A stretch of DNA of 64,000 bases. Origin: JAVBTT01 sp031556035 (GTDB taxonomy: Bacteria > Bacillota > Clostridia > Oscillospirales > UBA929). The notes below the pieces were generated by a model. That model made no database searches. It was not told the DNA's origin and worked only from the letters and a program-made list of their open reading frames with translations. The stretch is taken from contig JAVBTT010000030.1 in assembly GCA_031556035.1 (NCBI GenBank), forward strand, positions 1 through 64,000. The letters are read 5' to 3'. The translations under genes were made by a program, and so were the position numbers. Shown here piece by piece: positions 25,391 to 33,955 of the stretch. Numbering within the stretch: the first letter of the stretch is position 1; each line of letters begins with the position of its first letter.

Positions 25391-25426
25391 AATGTGCGTC
25401 CCCGGGTTTTCCCGGGGACGCACATT
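25391..25426 (-). terminator. Terminator hairpin after the MecA-like gene
   Basis: Perfect 16-bp arms AATGTGCGTCCCCGGG and CCCGGGGACGCACATT with a 4-nt loop, 17 nt beyond the stop at 25443. On the minus strand it is followed by a T-rich tract. Confidence 0.7.
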
Positions 25427-25442
25427 CAGTTCAGCATTATCT

Positions 25443-25928
25443 TCATATCCCGCCCGCGAGCCGCGCGAGCGCGTTTTCCGGTTCCAGCAGCGCGCCGTGC
25501 TCGCGCAGGAATATCTCCCGGCTTTCCGTATCCGGAAGCCGCCGCGCGTATTCGCTCATATGCAGCGCCAGCGCGTCGGTCGCGTCGAAGAGCGTAATTA
25601 TGTACTTCCCGTCGAGCAGATGGAGAGAGGAGCTGCGGGAGTCCAAAAATGATGCCGAAGCGGCGGAATCCAGAAGGGCGTCCAGAGAGGGGAATTCAAA
25701 CGCTGCCGAGTGCCGCCGCGAGCGCAGCGACGCGAAGATCATCGTCCCCCCCGCGCCTGAAAACGCCTCTATCTCGCTCAGCGAGGCCGCCAGGCCAAGG
25801 TTGTTCAGGGCGTCCTCGGCAAAGGCGCGCGCGGCGTCCTCGCCCATCTCATTGAGGCCGCGTGCGGCCATTTCCTCCGCGTCTATGTACAATGCGAGAC
25901 CATTGTTCCCTGAGCAGTGCACTATCAT
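25443..25928 (-). CDS. MecA-like adaptor protein (probable)
   Basis: 161 residues. The N-terminal part (ALYIDAEEMAARGLNEMG then an alpha helix) and the C-terminal part (FEFPSLDALLDSA, SSLHLLDGKYIITL, EYARRLP, FLREHGALL) follow the layout of MecA-family proteins of Clostridia, which deliver substrates to the ClpC protease. Similarity was judged by eye and is distant. The protein is acidic and soluble with no membrane segment. It is followed by a strong terminator; bioY upstream is 79 nt away. Confidence 0.5.
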   Translation of the reverse strand: MIVHCSGNNGLALYIDAEEMAARGLNEMGEDAARAFAEDALNNLGLAASLSEIEAFSGAGGTMIFASLRSRRHSAAFEFPSLDALLDSAASASFLDSRSSSLHLLDGKYIITLFDATDALALHMSEYARRLPDTESREIFLREHGALLEPENALARLAGGI

Positions 25929-26006
25929 AACCAGCCCTCCGGCAGATACACGGCGCTTTCCGCCGCCGGTATGCGGTACGGGACGCGCCTGTGATATTTT
26001 ATTTAA

Positions 26007-26582
26007 TTATACCTCCCCCTTTTTTAAAAAGATAGTGTTAAAGATTGTCATAACTCTGCGCCCGGCCCCCGCTGCCGCTACAATTTTAACGGCGTCCATC
26101 GGCAGAAATACCGCGAGCCCGGCCAGCGCCGCCAATATCTGGGGGAAGTCAAACCCGTTGACATATTTTAGTATCATCGCCATATAAGGGGCCCCGATCA
26201 GATACAGCGCGAGCTCCCCGCAGAGCCCGGCCAGCAGCAGCCGGGGAATGGCGGCGCCCGGCTTGTTGCTCACAAGCCCGGTGACGGCAGAGACAAGCGG
26301 GAAGGCCAGCAAAAAACCGAATGACGGCATCAGCACGGAGCCGAAGCCGCCTGAGAGCCCTGAAAACACAGGCAGACCGAACAGCCCCAGCGCCAGATAG
26401 ACAAGCTGGCTCGCCGCTCCCCAGGCCGGCCCGAGCACGATGCCGGACATGAACACAAACAGGTTTTGCAGCGTAAACGAAATTGGGCCCATCGGGATCG
26501 TCACCAGCGCGCCCGCCGCGGTAAGCGCGGCGAACAGGGCCGAGAAAATCATTTTACCTGTGTTGAGCCGGGAGGACTTCAT
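26007..26582 (-). CDS. bioY: Biotin transporter BioY (ECF substrate-binding component)
   Basis: 191 residues, about six hydrophobic helices. The N-terminal stretch FAALTAAGALVTIPMGPISFTLQNL and the GLFGLPVFSGLSGGFG segment are typical BioY signatures. It is the S-component that binds biotin and works with an ECF energising module (EcfA/A'/T) not present here. Biotin import fits with the AccB/AccC enzymes coded nearby, though no regulatory link such as a BirA operator is visible. Confidence 0.93.
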   Translation of the reverse strand: MKSSRLNTGKMIFSALFAALTAAGALVTIPMGPISFTLQNLFVFMSGIVLGPAWGAASQLVYLALGLFGLPVFSGLSGGFGSVLMPSFGFLLAFPLVSAVTGLVSNKPGAAIPRLLLAGLCGELALYLIGAPYMAMILKYVNGFDFPQILAALAGLAVFLPMDAVKIVAAAGAGRRVMTIFNTIFLKKGEV

Positions 26583-26590
26583 CGGCGTTT

Positions 26591-27013
26591 TTATCCTTTC
26601 CTTTCCTTGAATACGAACAGCTTGGAGAAAATGTAATTGAGCACGAACACGATTACGGTTAATCCGGCCTTGGAGAGCATCTCGTCATAACCCAACACCG
26701 TCATCAGCACAAAGCCGCCGCCCACCTCGATCAGCATAGTGATGCCCCTCGCCCCGAAGAACGAGAGCATCTCGCGGGCGAGGTCGGCCGGCCCGTCGCA
26801 GCGGGTTTTGAACACGAACAGCTTATTTGTAACGTACGCGAACAGCACCGCCGATATGACCGATATTGTGTTCGCGAAGTTCTCGTTCAAGCCCAGCGGA
26901 TAATGCAGCAGCCAAAACAGCGAGAAATTTACCAGCGTCGTAAAAACGCCGACAATACAGTAGACCGCCATCTGGCGGTATTTTACCCACAGGGCCCTGA
27001 GCTTGTCCGTCAT
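26591..27013 (-). CDS. GtrA family membrane protein
   Basis: 140 residues with four predicted hydrophobic helices, starting near YCIVGVFTTLVNFSLFWLL, the classical GtrA pattern. GtrA proteins are thought to flip or help transfer polyprenyl-linked sugars. Its start overlaps the stop of the glycosyltransferase gene by 4 nt (ATGA), so the two act as a pair in cell-surface glycosylation. Confidence 0.9.
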   Translation of the reverse strand: MTDKLRALWVKYRQMAVYCIVGVFTTLVNFSLFWLLHYPLGLNENFANTISVISAVLFAYVTNKLFVFKTRCDGPADLAREMLSFFGARGITMLIEVGGGFVLMTVLGYDEMLSKAGLTVIVFVLNYIFSKLFVFKERKG

Positions 27014-27957
27014 GGTTTGTTGAATACGCCTCCAGTTTTGTCGGAAATCAGATAAGCCGGTCTGCGCCGTATCCCGTTCCTAAGCCTCGATATATTGGCT
27101 CCGTTGACTCCCATGGCCGCGAGAATTAGCGCTCCCAGCGCAAGTATAACCGAAATCAGGCAGGATAAGCCATACTCTCGGCCCTCCGAGGCTATCGCGA
27201 TGGCGGCAACGCCGGAGGCCGTCGCCCCGGCAAGACACAGAAGCGCCGACACATACGCCAGCAGCGGCGGTCTGCCCACGCGCGAAAGCACAGCGCGGAG
27301 AGCGGCCCCCGCGATAACGGCGAGCGGTATGGCGGGGGCATTTTTATCGTTATCCTCGGACTCGTCCGGCGCGTATTCACAGCGGTACACCGGGAAGCCG
27401 CTCCAGTCCGTAAGCCTCCGGAAGGACGGGGTATCCTCCTCAAAATGCCGCAGTGCCAGCACCACCTTGCGGGTCATCAGCCTGAAATCCGACCCCTCCC
27501 ACCGGTCGAAGCCGGAGGCGGCCCTGGCAATCCCTCTGAGCAGTCCCGAGAAAAAGGCGTAGACGCCGCCTTTTTCGTCCCCGCCGCGCTCCGGCACAGC
27601 CTCCACCAGGTCCGCGCCGTAGAGCTCCATTACTTTTAGCATTTCCTTCACCGCGCCGGGAGGGTGGCTGAGATCGGAGTTCATCACAAGGCAGAACGGG
27701 GAACCGGCGTGCTCAAGCCCCGCGAGAATCGCGGCGTCCCTGCCGAAGCTCCGGGAAAGGCGAATCCCGAATATGTTGCCGCTTCTCTCGGTGATGGTCC
27801 GCAGCTCGTACCAGGTCGAATCGTCCGAACCGTCGTCGACAACCATAAAGTCGGCCTCTATGCCGTCCCTTGACAGGATTGCGGATATTTTGGCCATATT
27901 GCCGCGCAGGGTGAGGTGCTCGTTTCGGATCGGAATAACCACAGTGAGCTTTTCCAT
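27010..27957 (-). CDS. Polyprenyl-phosphate glycosyltransferase (GT2, DPM1-like)
   Basis: 315 residues from the ATG at 27957, behind AGGGAGG; a start 12 codons earlier has a poorer context. GT-A fold motifs: LTVVIPIRNE at the start, DDGSDDSTW (nucleotide and metal binding) and NSDLSHPPG. Two C-terminal hydrophobic helices (about 225-285) anchor it in the membrane. It probably loads a sugar on undecaprenyl phosphate for GtrA and a downstream transferase. Acceptor and sugar are not deducible. Confidence 0.88.
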   Translation of the reverse strand: MEKLTVVIPIRNEHLTLRGNMAKISAILSRDGIEADFMVVDDGSDDSTWYELRTITERSGNIFGIRLSRSFGRDAAILAGLEHAGSPFCLVMNSDLSHPPGAVKEMLKVMELYGADLVEAVPERGGDEKGGVYAFFSGLLRGIARAASGFDRWEGSDFRLMTRKVVLALRHFEEDTPSFRRLTDWSGFPVYRCEYAPDESEDNDKNAPAIPLAVIAGAALRAVLSRVGRPPLLAYVSALLCLAGATASGVAAIAIASEGREYGLSCLISVILALGALILAAMGVNGANISRLRNGIRRRPAYLISDKTGGVFNKP

Positions 27958-28161
27958 GGCGTCCTCCCTGAACGTAGTTTCGCGCTTCGTCATTATAACA
28001 CGCGGGGCTCACGGACGCAAATATTACTCCGGCAAATCAAGCCTGCCTAATTTACCACTGATAAGTGCCGGAGTAATATATTGCGTTTTTGCAGCCCTTT
28101 TGTTTTTAAGCGCCATATCATATTTCGTCAAATAAGGGAGGTCTCTTGAGCTCCTGGCGTA

Positions 28162-28188
28162 AAACAGCGGCGGGTTTCCCCGCCGCTC
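28162..28188 (-). terminator. Terminator after lgt
   Basis: AGCGGCGGG and CCCGCCGCT form a stem; on the minus strand it is followed by GTTTTA. It lies about 30 nt past the lgt stop. The rest of the gap to 27957 shows no gene. Confidence 0.65.
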
Positions 28189-28215
28189 AGGCACGGTTTA
28201 ACTGGTACATCAGTA

Positions 28216-29013
28216 TCAGGCGTTGCGCCGCTTTGCTCCCGCCCCTCCTATCAGCAGCCAGGCAAGCCCCGCCGCGAACACAAGCGCGCCTATAGCCTGA
28301 GAGGTCGAGAGGCCGAATATAAACCCTCTGGCCTCGTCCCCGCGCAGGAACTCCAGCGCGAATCTGCCCAGGGAGTATACCGTCAGGTAAAGCGCAAAAA
28401 GCCTCCCCCTCAGGCGGCCTTTTTTGTCAAGCCGGCTCAGGATAAAACACAGCGCCAGCTCAAAAAGCGCCTCGGCGAGCTGGACAGGGAAGCGCCGGAC
28501 GCCGTTGGCACCCTCGACGGGTGAGCGGGAAAAAACAAGACCGAGGCGGCACTCAATCCCGTAGCAGCAGCCGCCCAGAAAGCAGCCGACCCTGCCGAAC
28601 GCGTGAAACAGCGCCGCCGCGGGAGCCAGCATGTCCGTCCAGACGGGGATGTCCAGTTTTTTCACCCTCATGTATATAAACCCCGCCAGACACGCGCCGA
28701 TGAGCCCGCCGTAGAACACCGCCCCGCCAAAGATCAGGGACAGCAGCCGCAGCAGCTCTCCGGGGCCGGACAGCTTGTCCAGATTGTCCAGCAGCGCCCA
28801 CAGGTACCGCCAGTTGGTCGCGCCGTACAGCAGGGAGCCCCCGATGTACGCCCCAGCCGCCGCGGCGAGCAGAAGCATTATCATGTTGTTGTCGTCGTAC
28901 CCCCGGCCTTTAGCTGTTTTGCAGGCCCAGGCGCCGGAAACAAGCCCCCCCGCGATCGCCATCACCGGGTAAAGGCCGAAGGTTCTTCCGAAAAGCTCAA
29001 AGGTCGGGTACAT
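28216..29013 (-). CDS. lgt: Prolipoprotein diacylglyceryl transferase
   Basis: 265 residues, about seven membrane helices. Lgt transfers diacylglycerol from phosphatidylglycerol to the lipobox Cys of prolipoproteins. The family signature appears as HAFGRVGCFLGGCCYGIE (about 137-154), with FYGGLIGA before and the SLGRFALEFLRGDEARG motif near the C-terminus. Not in an evident operon: a terminator follows and a hairpin separates it from the DUF4190 gene. Confidence 0.92.
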   Translation of the reverse strand: MYPTFELFGRTFGLYPVMAIAGGLVSGAWACKTAKGRGYDDNNMIMLLLAAAAGAYIGGSLLYGATNWRYLWALLDNLDKLSGPGELLRLLSLIFGGAVFYGGLIGACLAGFIYMRVKKLDIPVWTDMLAPAAALFHAFGRVGCFLGGCCYGIECRLGLVFSRSPVEGANGVRRFPVQLAEALFELALCFILSRLDKKGRLRGRLFALYLTVYSLGRFALEFLRGDEARGFIFGLSTSQAIGALVFAAGLAWLLIGGAGAKRRNA

Positions 29014-29055
29014 AGGCGCCTCCCGGTACTAATCCCATGTTAAAACAACAAACTT

Positions 29056-29081
29056 ACGGCCCGGCGCAGACGCCAGGCCGT
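29056..29081 (-). terminator. Terminator after the DUF4190 gene
   Basis: ACGGCC and GGCCGT with inner GGCG/CGCC pairing form the hairpin; on the minus strand a T-rich stretch follows. It sits about 20 nt past the stop at 29100. Confidence 0.6.
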
Positions 29082-29099
29082 TTATAGACGCAATTGATA

Positions 29100-29453
29100 T
29101 CAGAAGCCGTAGTTGCCCCAGTCAAGCGCTCCGCCCCAGTCATTGGCGGCGAACATGCCGACCGCGCAAACCACGCAGGCGATCATCAGGATAAAGAGCG
29201 CGATGCCCACTATGCCGAGCACAAGGCCGGCGGTAGCCATTCCGGTTTTTCCGGCCGGGAGGCGCTTCCTGGACATTATGCCCAATATAAGCGCGGCGAT
29301 GGAGGCGAGCAGCGCGAAATAGGTCCAGCAGAAAACGACTCCCACGATGCCGCAGACGAGCGCCGCAATCGCCATTCCGTTGCTGTTGTTCTGCTGGTAG
29401 GGAGGCTGCGGGGGCGGGGGCGGGTACGGGGTGTTGTTGTTTTGATAATCCAT
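29100..29453 (-). CDS. DUF4190 domain membrane protein
   Basis: 117 residues. A Pro/Gln/Asn-rich N-terminus (1-25) precedes two or three hydrophobic helices with repeated AALVCGIVGVVF and AGLVLGIVGIALF, the hallmark of DUF4190. Between them is a short basic loop (SRKRLPAGK). Function unknown; such proteins are widespread in Gram-positive bacteria. It has its own divergent promoter. Confidence 0.85.
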   Translation of the reverse strand: MDYQNNNTPYPPPPPQPPYQQNNSNGMAIAALVCGIVGVVFCWTYFALLASIAALILGIMSRKRLPAGKTGMATAGLVLGIVGIALFILMIACVVCAVGMFAANDWGGALDWGNYGF

Positions 29454-29492
29454 GTCGACCCTCCAAAAATCATGTATGGCAGTCCATGAATG

Positions 29493-29522
29493 AGCATACC
29501 ATATTCAGACACATATCGTCAA
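29493..29522 (-). promoter_or_regulatory. Promoter of the DUF4190 gene
   Basis: On the minus strand TTGACG (29517-29522), an 18-nt spacer and TATGCT (29493-29498), 40 nt upstream of the start. Confidence 0.55.
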
Positions 29523-29593
29523 TAAATTGTTAACAAAATATTCATACAAATCAGGCTCATCTAAAGCCTATGTATTGTTTGAGACTATTATGC

Positions 29594-29622
29594 TTGATAA
29601 AGCTTGGGAATAGCTGTATTAT
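29594..29622 (+). promoter_or_regulatory. Promoter of the UROD-family gene
   Basis: TTGATA (29594-29599), 17-nt spacer, TATTAT (29617-29622). It leaves a 230-nt leader containing a CCCGCCTCAGGCGGG hairpin (about 29790-29805) before the ribosome site. The 401-nt gap 29454-29854 holds these promoters and no gene. Confidence 0.55.
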
Positions 29623-29854
29623 TATACTATTGGTATTGGTTCCACAATTAAACCTTGCCGCAATAGCTCCTCAAAATGCTCTGCCCGCTGTGCGGGCGGC
29701 GCATTTCCCCCGCCACTGGCGGCAAGGATTAACTGGTACATCAATAATTGAGGAGTGTTTGCCCGTGAGCGGCAGTTGGTATAATTACCCGCCTCAGGCG
29801 GGGGATTATACTGAGGCCAAACACCCTCAACCCATGCAAAAGGGAGGCGGCGCT

Positions 29855-30964
29855 TTGACAAACAGGGAAAACGCGATGGCCGTTCTGAGGTATCAGAGGT
29901 ATGACCGTTTGCCGGTCGTGCATTTCGGCTTTTGGAACGAGACGCTTGACAAATGGAGGGACGAGGGACATATAACCGGCGGGGAGGCGTCAGGCTGGAG
30001 CGACGGCAACGAGCACGATCTCTCGATAGCCGCTAAGCTCGGATTCGATTTTGACTGGTGTACGATTTTTAACCCCAAGACCGGGCTTTTTCCCGAGTTC
30101 GAGCGGACTGTCCTTGAGGAGCTGGGCGGGGGCAGGCGCAAGGTGCTGAACAGGTACGGCGCGATTGAGCTTGAGTCGGACGGCGCGGGCTCTATTCCGG
30201 CGGAGTTTGACCACACTCTCAAGGACAGGGAGAGCTGGGAGAGGCACTACAGGCCGCGCCTTGAATATCGCGCTGAGCGCGTGGACATGGCATATCTGCG
30301 CTCGCTGCCGGCAGAACGGGAAAATCCGCTGGGGCTTCACTGCGGCAGCCTCTTTGGGGAAATCCGCAACTGGCTCGGGGTGGAGGGCGTGAGCTACCTC
30401 TACTATGACGACGAGGAGCTGTTTGACGAGATAATCGGCACGGTTGGGGAACTGAGCTATAGCGTCACAGAAACCGCGCTGTCCTCCGGCGTGAACTTTG
30501 ACTTTGGGCACTTCTGGGAGGATATATGCTTCAAAAACGGCCCGCTGGTGGTGCCCTCGGTGTTTAATGAAAAAATCGGGCCCTGGTACGGGCGCATAAC
30601 CGGGCTGCTGGCCCGGCACGGAATCGACATCGTCTCTCTGGACTGCGACGGGCTCATAGACGCGCTTATACCGACCTGGATTGAAAACGGAGTCAACACA
30701 ATGTTCCCGATTGAGGTGGGCACTTGGGAAGCGAGCATCGCCCCCTGGCGCGGGAGGTACGGCAGAGCCCTCCTCGGGGTCGGCGGCATGGACAAAAGGG
30801 TTTTCGCGGCGGATCGCGCCGCCATTGACTCGGAGATAGAGCGCCTCAAGCCGCTGGTCGCGCTGGGCGGCTATATACCGTGCCCGGATCACCGCATCGC
30901 CCCGGACGCGAAATGGGACAATGTGAGGTACTACTGCGAGAAGATGAGAAGTACATTCGGCTGA
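29855..30964 (+). CDS. Uroporphyrinogen decarboxylase (UROD) superfamily protein
   Basis: 369 residues from the TTG at 29855, behind GGGAGGCGG; the frame is open 95 codons upstream but that is non-coding leader. UROD-like TIM barrel: the start LTNRENAMAVLRYQRYDRLPVVHFG and the C-terminal GGMDKRVFA...GGYIPCPDHRIAPD are typical of the corrinoid methyltransferase-like branch (MtaA/MtbA-like and anaerobic UROD-like), common in Clostridia. No haem genes and no corrinoid protein lie nearby, so a true HemE role is unlikely. Substrate unknown. Confidence 0.85.
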   Translation: MTNRENAMAVLRYQRYDRLPVVHFGFWNETLDKWRDEGHITGGEASGWSDGNEHDLSIAAKLGFDFDWCTIFNPKTGLFPEFERTVLEELGGGRRKVLNRYGAIELESDGAGSIPAEFDHTLKDRESWERHYRPRLEYRAERVDMAYLRSLPAERENPLGLHCGSLFGEIRNWLGVEGVSYLYYDDEELFDEIIGTVGELSYSVTETALSSGVNFDFGHFWEDICFKNGPLVVPSVFNEKIGPWYGRITGLLARHGIDIVSLDCDGLIDALIPTWIENGVNTMFPIEVGTWEASIAPWRGRYGRALLGVGGMDKRVFAADRAAIDSEIERLKPLVALGGYIPCPDHRIAPDAKWDNVRYYCEKMRSTFG

Positions 30965-31100
30965 TTTATACTCATCTCATGTTAAAGAGCGGATATTGGG
31001 GTGTATCCGGTAATTGCAGAGTATCCTTGTGCCGCTGGCTTTGTCGTGTTATACTGATAGCTGCCTGGGAAACGGCGGCGGATATAAAGAAGGATACATT

Positions 31101-31119
31101 GCCCCGCCGAAGGCGGGGC
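31101..31119 (+). repeat. Hairpin in the purA leader
   Basis: GCCCCGCC and GGCGGGGC flank a 3-nt loop about 17 nt upstream of the purA ribosome site (TAGGGGGCG). It resembles an RNA attenuator or the end of a leader, but no riboswitch is recognised. Confidence 0.4.
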
Positions 31120-31145
31120 AATATCTATATTTAGGGGGCGATACA

Positions 31146-32426
31146 ATGGTCAAGGCGATAGTGGGGGCCAACTGGGGCGACGAGGGAAAGGGCAAGATAA
31201 CCGATCTGCTCGCCGAGGGCGCGGACGCTGTGGTCCGCTTCCAGGGAGGGGCCAACGCCGGCCACACGATAATCAACGAATACGGCAGGTTCGCGCTGCA
31301 CCTGCTGCCCAGCGGAATATTCAACCCGGGGGCTCTCAACGTGATCGGCCCGGGCGTGGCGTTCAACCCGGACGCGTTCCTCGCCGAGCTGAAGACAGTG
31401 CGGGAGAAAGGCGCCCCGGAGTGCCGCCTTGCGGTCTCCGACAGGGCCCAGCTGCTCATGCCCTACCACACCCTTTTTGACGCGTATGAGGAGGAGCGGC
31501 TGGCCGGGCGCAGCTTCGGGTCGACAAAGAGCGGCATAGCCCCGTTTTACGCCGACAAATACTCCAAGGTGGGCTTCCAGCTCTGCGAGCTCTACGGGGA
31601 CGAGGGCGCTCTGAGGGACAAGCTCGCGCGTCTCTGCGAGGTCAAAAACGTGCTGCTGCGCCACCTCTACAAAAAGCCGGAGCTCGACCCGGCGGGGCTG
31701 TTTGAAAAGCTGCTCCTCTGGCGCGAGGCTCTGCGCCCGTTCGTCGGGGACACGCTGAGCGCTCTGCGCGGCATTCTCGCGAAGGGCGGAGACATCCTGC
31801 TGGAGGGGCAGCTCGGCTCTCTGCGCGACCCCGACTACGGCATATACCCGTGCACGACCTCGTCCTCCCCGCTGGCCGGGTACGCCTGCGTGGGGGCGGG
31901 GCTGCCGCCGTTTTCAATCACCGACATCGTATGCGTGACAAAGGCCTACTCAAGCGCGGTCGGCGCGGGGGCGTTCGTCAGCGAGATACATGACAAAGCC
32001 GTTGCGGACGAGCTGCGAAGGCGGGGCGGCGACGCGGGCGAGTTCGGCGCGACGACCGGCAGGCCCCGGAGGATGGGCTGGTTCGATGCGGTGGCCACGC
32101 GGTACGGCTGCATGGTGCAGGGGGCGACCGAGCTTGTGCTTACAAATCTGGACGTGCTGGGCTATCTGGACGAGATCCCGTTCTGCGCGGCGTACCGGCA
32201 TAACGGCGCGCCCATGGCAGATTTCCCGACCACCCCGGTGCTGGAGCGCTGCGAGCCGGAGCTCATATATCTGCCCGGCTGGAAAAGCGACATACGGGGC
32301 TGCTCTAACTGGGAGGAGCTGCCCGAGAACGCGAGGAAATACGTCAGGGCGGTCGAGGAGGCCGCCGGGGTGCGTGTCTCCATGGTCTCCACCGGCCCGA
32401 GGCGCGAGGAGATTATCAGGCTTTAG
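31146..32426 (+). CDS. purA: Adenylosuccinate synthase
   Basis: 426 residues from the ATG at 31146, with TAGGGGGCG upstream. It joins IMP and aspartate, using GTP, on the way to AMP. Motifs: GANWGDEGKGKITDLL (GTP loop and catalytic Asp), QGGANAGHTI (catalytic His), GSTKSGIAP, EGQLGSLRDPDYG and TTGRPRRMGWFD near the C-terminus. The last differs slightly from E. coli and matches Clostridia variants. After its TAG comes AGAAGAGCGGAGCC, the head of the dispersed element, without the rest. Confidence 0.95.
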   Translation: MVKAIVGANWGDEGKGKITDLLAEGADAVVRFQGGANAGHTIINEYGRFALHLLPSGIFNPGALNVIGPGVAFNPDAFLAELKTVREKGAPECRLAVSDRAQLLMPYHTLFDAYEEERLAGRSFGSTKSGIAPFYADKYSKVGFQLCELYGDEGALRDKLARLCEVKNVLLRHLYKKPELDPAGLFEKLLLWREALRPFVGDTLSALRGILAKGGDILLEGQLGSLRDPDYGIYPCTTSSSPLAGYACVGAGLPPFSITDIVCVTKAYSSAVGAGAFVSEIHDKAVADELRRRGGDAGEFGATTGRPRRMGWFDAVATRYGCMVQGATELVLTNLDVLGYLDEIPFCAAYRHNGAPMADFPTTPVLERCEPELIYLPGWKSDIRGCSNWEELPENARKYVRAVEEAAGVRVSMVSTGPRREEIIRL

Positions 32427-32540
32427 AGAAGAGCGGAGCCCCCTCTCAGGCCCTGATGGGCCAGCTCTCCCAGAGGGAGAGCCCGCCTCTCCCCTTGGGA
32501 GAGGTGGCGCGGAGCGCCGGAGAGGGTGCGACAAGCGGGA
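32427..32540. repeat. Element head and palindromic repeats after purA
   Basis: AGAAGAGCGGAGCC directly after the stop codon, then two palindromes (CTCTCCCAGAGGGAGAG and CTCCCCTTGGGAGAG types). A truncated or composite copy of the dispersed elements. Confidence 0.55.
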
Positions 32541-32563
32541 GCCCCCTCTGTCGCTGTAAAAGC

Positions 32564-32591
32564 ATAGCCGTGTGCATGTGCACACGGCTAT
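32564..32591. terminator. Bidirectional terminator between purA and the coiled-coil gene
   Basis: ATAGCCGTGTGCAT and ATGTGCACACGGCTAT form a near-perfect 28-nt palindrome between two converging genes. Confidence 0.65.
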
Positions 32592-32599
32592 GTCCGCGT

Positions 32600-33955
32600 T
32601 TACTTAAACAGCCCGGTCAGCTTGTCCCAGAACGAGCTGGGCTCCGCCTCCGGCGGCGGGGTTTTCTCTGCGGCGGGGATTTTTATGGCCGGGATAATGC
32701 CCACGAACTGCACCGAGGTTATGTCCGCCGAGCCGTTGATGAACGACACGGGCGGGGGAGCGTCCCCGCTCTCCTGAGTCAGCCCGCTGGTGGCCTCCTC
32801 AAGCGCGGTGCGGAGCTCGTCGAACGCCCCGATAAGCTTGTCCTCCCCGTCTATCAGCCCCTGCGCCCCCTCGGGCAGCTTGCCCGCGTTCTCCGAGAGC
32901 GTGTCCAGCCCGGAGGAGAGCTGCGCCACCCCGTCGGACAGCTTCGCGGAGCCGTCCACCAGCGACTTGAACAGCTTTATGAACTGCTCCCCGCCGCTGA
33001 TGTAGGACTTGAACAGCGTCTCGTACTGCTCCATGGCCGTGTTTATCTGCGCCATACCCGAGCTGAGCTGGGAGGCCGCCGACTTGAGCTGCCTGGCCGC
33101 CGACGCCGAGGCCGCGATGCCCTCCCCGAGCTCCTCCGAGCCGTCCTTCAGCGCCTGCGTGCCTGACTTGAGCTCGGTTACCCCGTCCGATATCTGATCC
33201 AGGCCGTCCGACAGCGCGGTGAAATCCAGCTCCGGCATGTTGTCGGCGATAATGGCGGCGATGTCGTAGGGCGTCATCGTTACGGAGGCCTGCCCCATCT
33301 CGAACCCCGACGTCCGGAGCCTTATGTCGGAAACGAGGTTCTGCCCCGGCATGCAGGCCAGCGTCAGCACGCGGGAAGAGCCGGCCAGAACCGGCGCGGA
33401 GCCGCCCGCCTCCAGCACTTCGCTCGAGTCCGCCGGGAAGGTGAGCTGGAGCTGAATCATAAACTGCTTTTCAAAGTAGGGCAGTATCCCCTCGGTGCGG
33501 GTCAGCTCGATATGCAGCCCGACCTCGCCGCTCGCCCCCGCCAGCTTGTCCGGTGACGCCTCGTTGCCGTTGAGCGTGTAATCAATTTTCAGCTCGAACG
33601 GCAGGACAGGGGCCTGGAGCGCGCACTGGTAGACCAGGCTCGGATACGCCTCCGGGAAGCTCCACAGCGCCCCGTCCGCCGTCAGGACGGGCTTCAGCCC
33701 GTTTGTCAGGTTCGTGACGGATGAGAAGCGCCCGTAGTCGGAGTAGCTGCCCGCGCCGTCCACCCTCAGGCGCACGACGGCGAGAGCCTCCCTGAGCGAG
33801 CCGTCGCTGTTCAGCTCCAGATAAACCGTCTCCTCGCGCGAGGAGACGGAGGCGTCGCCGGACGAGGACGCCAGCCTTTCGGGAGACGGAGCCGCGGCCA
33901 CCGGCGTCATCAGCAGTATCAGCGCGGCGAGTATCAGGGCGTAATGCCGCTTCAC
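32600..33955 (-). CDS. Secreted coiled-coil protein partner of the MMPL transporter
   Basis: 451 residues. Signal peptide (1-22), then a beta-rich region (about 30-240), and a long alpha-helical part (about 245-390) with heptad-like repeats LxxGxxxLxxGxxxL (SDGVTELKSGTQALKDGSEELGEG), as in YhgE/Pip- and MMPL-associated proteins. It ends with a short basic-hydrophobic tail. The start overlaps the stop of the MMPL gene by 4 nt (ATGA), so the two are surely made together. It probably forms an extracytoplasmic helical rod or adaptor for the transporter. Confidence 0.7.
   Translation of the reverse strand: MKRHYALILAALILLMTPVAAAPSPERLASSSGDASVSSREETVYLELNSDGSLREALAVVRLRVDGAGSYSDYGRFSSVTNLTNGLKPVLTADGALWSFPEAYPSLVYQCALQAPVLPFELKIDYTLNGNEASPDKLAGASGEVGLHIELTRTEGILPYFEKQFMIQLQLTFPADSSEVLEAGGSAPVLAGSSRVLTLACMPGQNLVSDIRLRTSGFEMGQASVTMTPYDIAAIIADNMPELDFTALSDGLDQISDGVTELKSGTQALKDGSEELGEGIAASASAARQLKSAASQLSSGMAQINTAMEQYETLFKSYISGGEQFIKLFKSLVDGSAKLSDGVAQLSSGLDTLSENAGKLPEGAQGLIDGEDKLIGAFDELRTALEEATSGLTQESGDAPPPVSFINGSADITSVQFVGIIPAIKIPAAEKTPPPEAEPSSFWDKLTGLFK

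Noticed and set aside
29855..30964. HemE of haem synthesis
   Set aside because: Only superfamily-level similarity, no haem genes nearby, and the sequence fits the methyltransferase-like UROD branch of Clostridia better.
31020..31145. Purine riboswitch in front of purA
   Set aside because: Only a short GC hairpin is visible; the conserved riboswitch junction sequences were not found.
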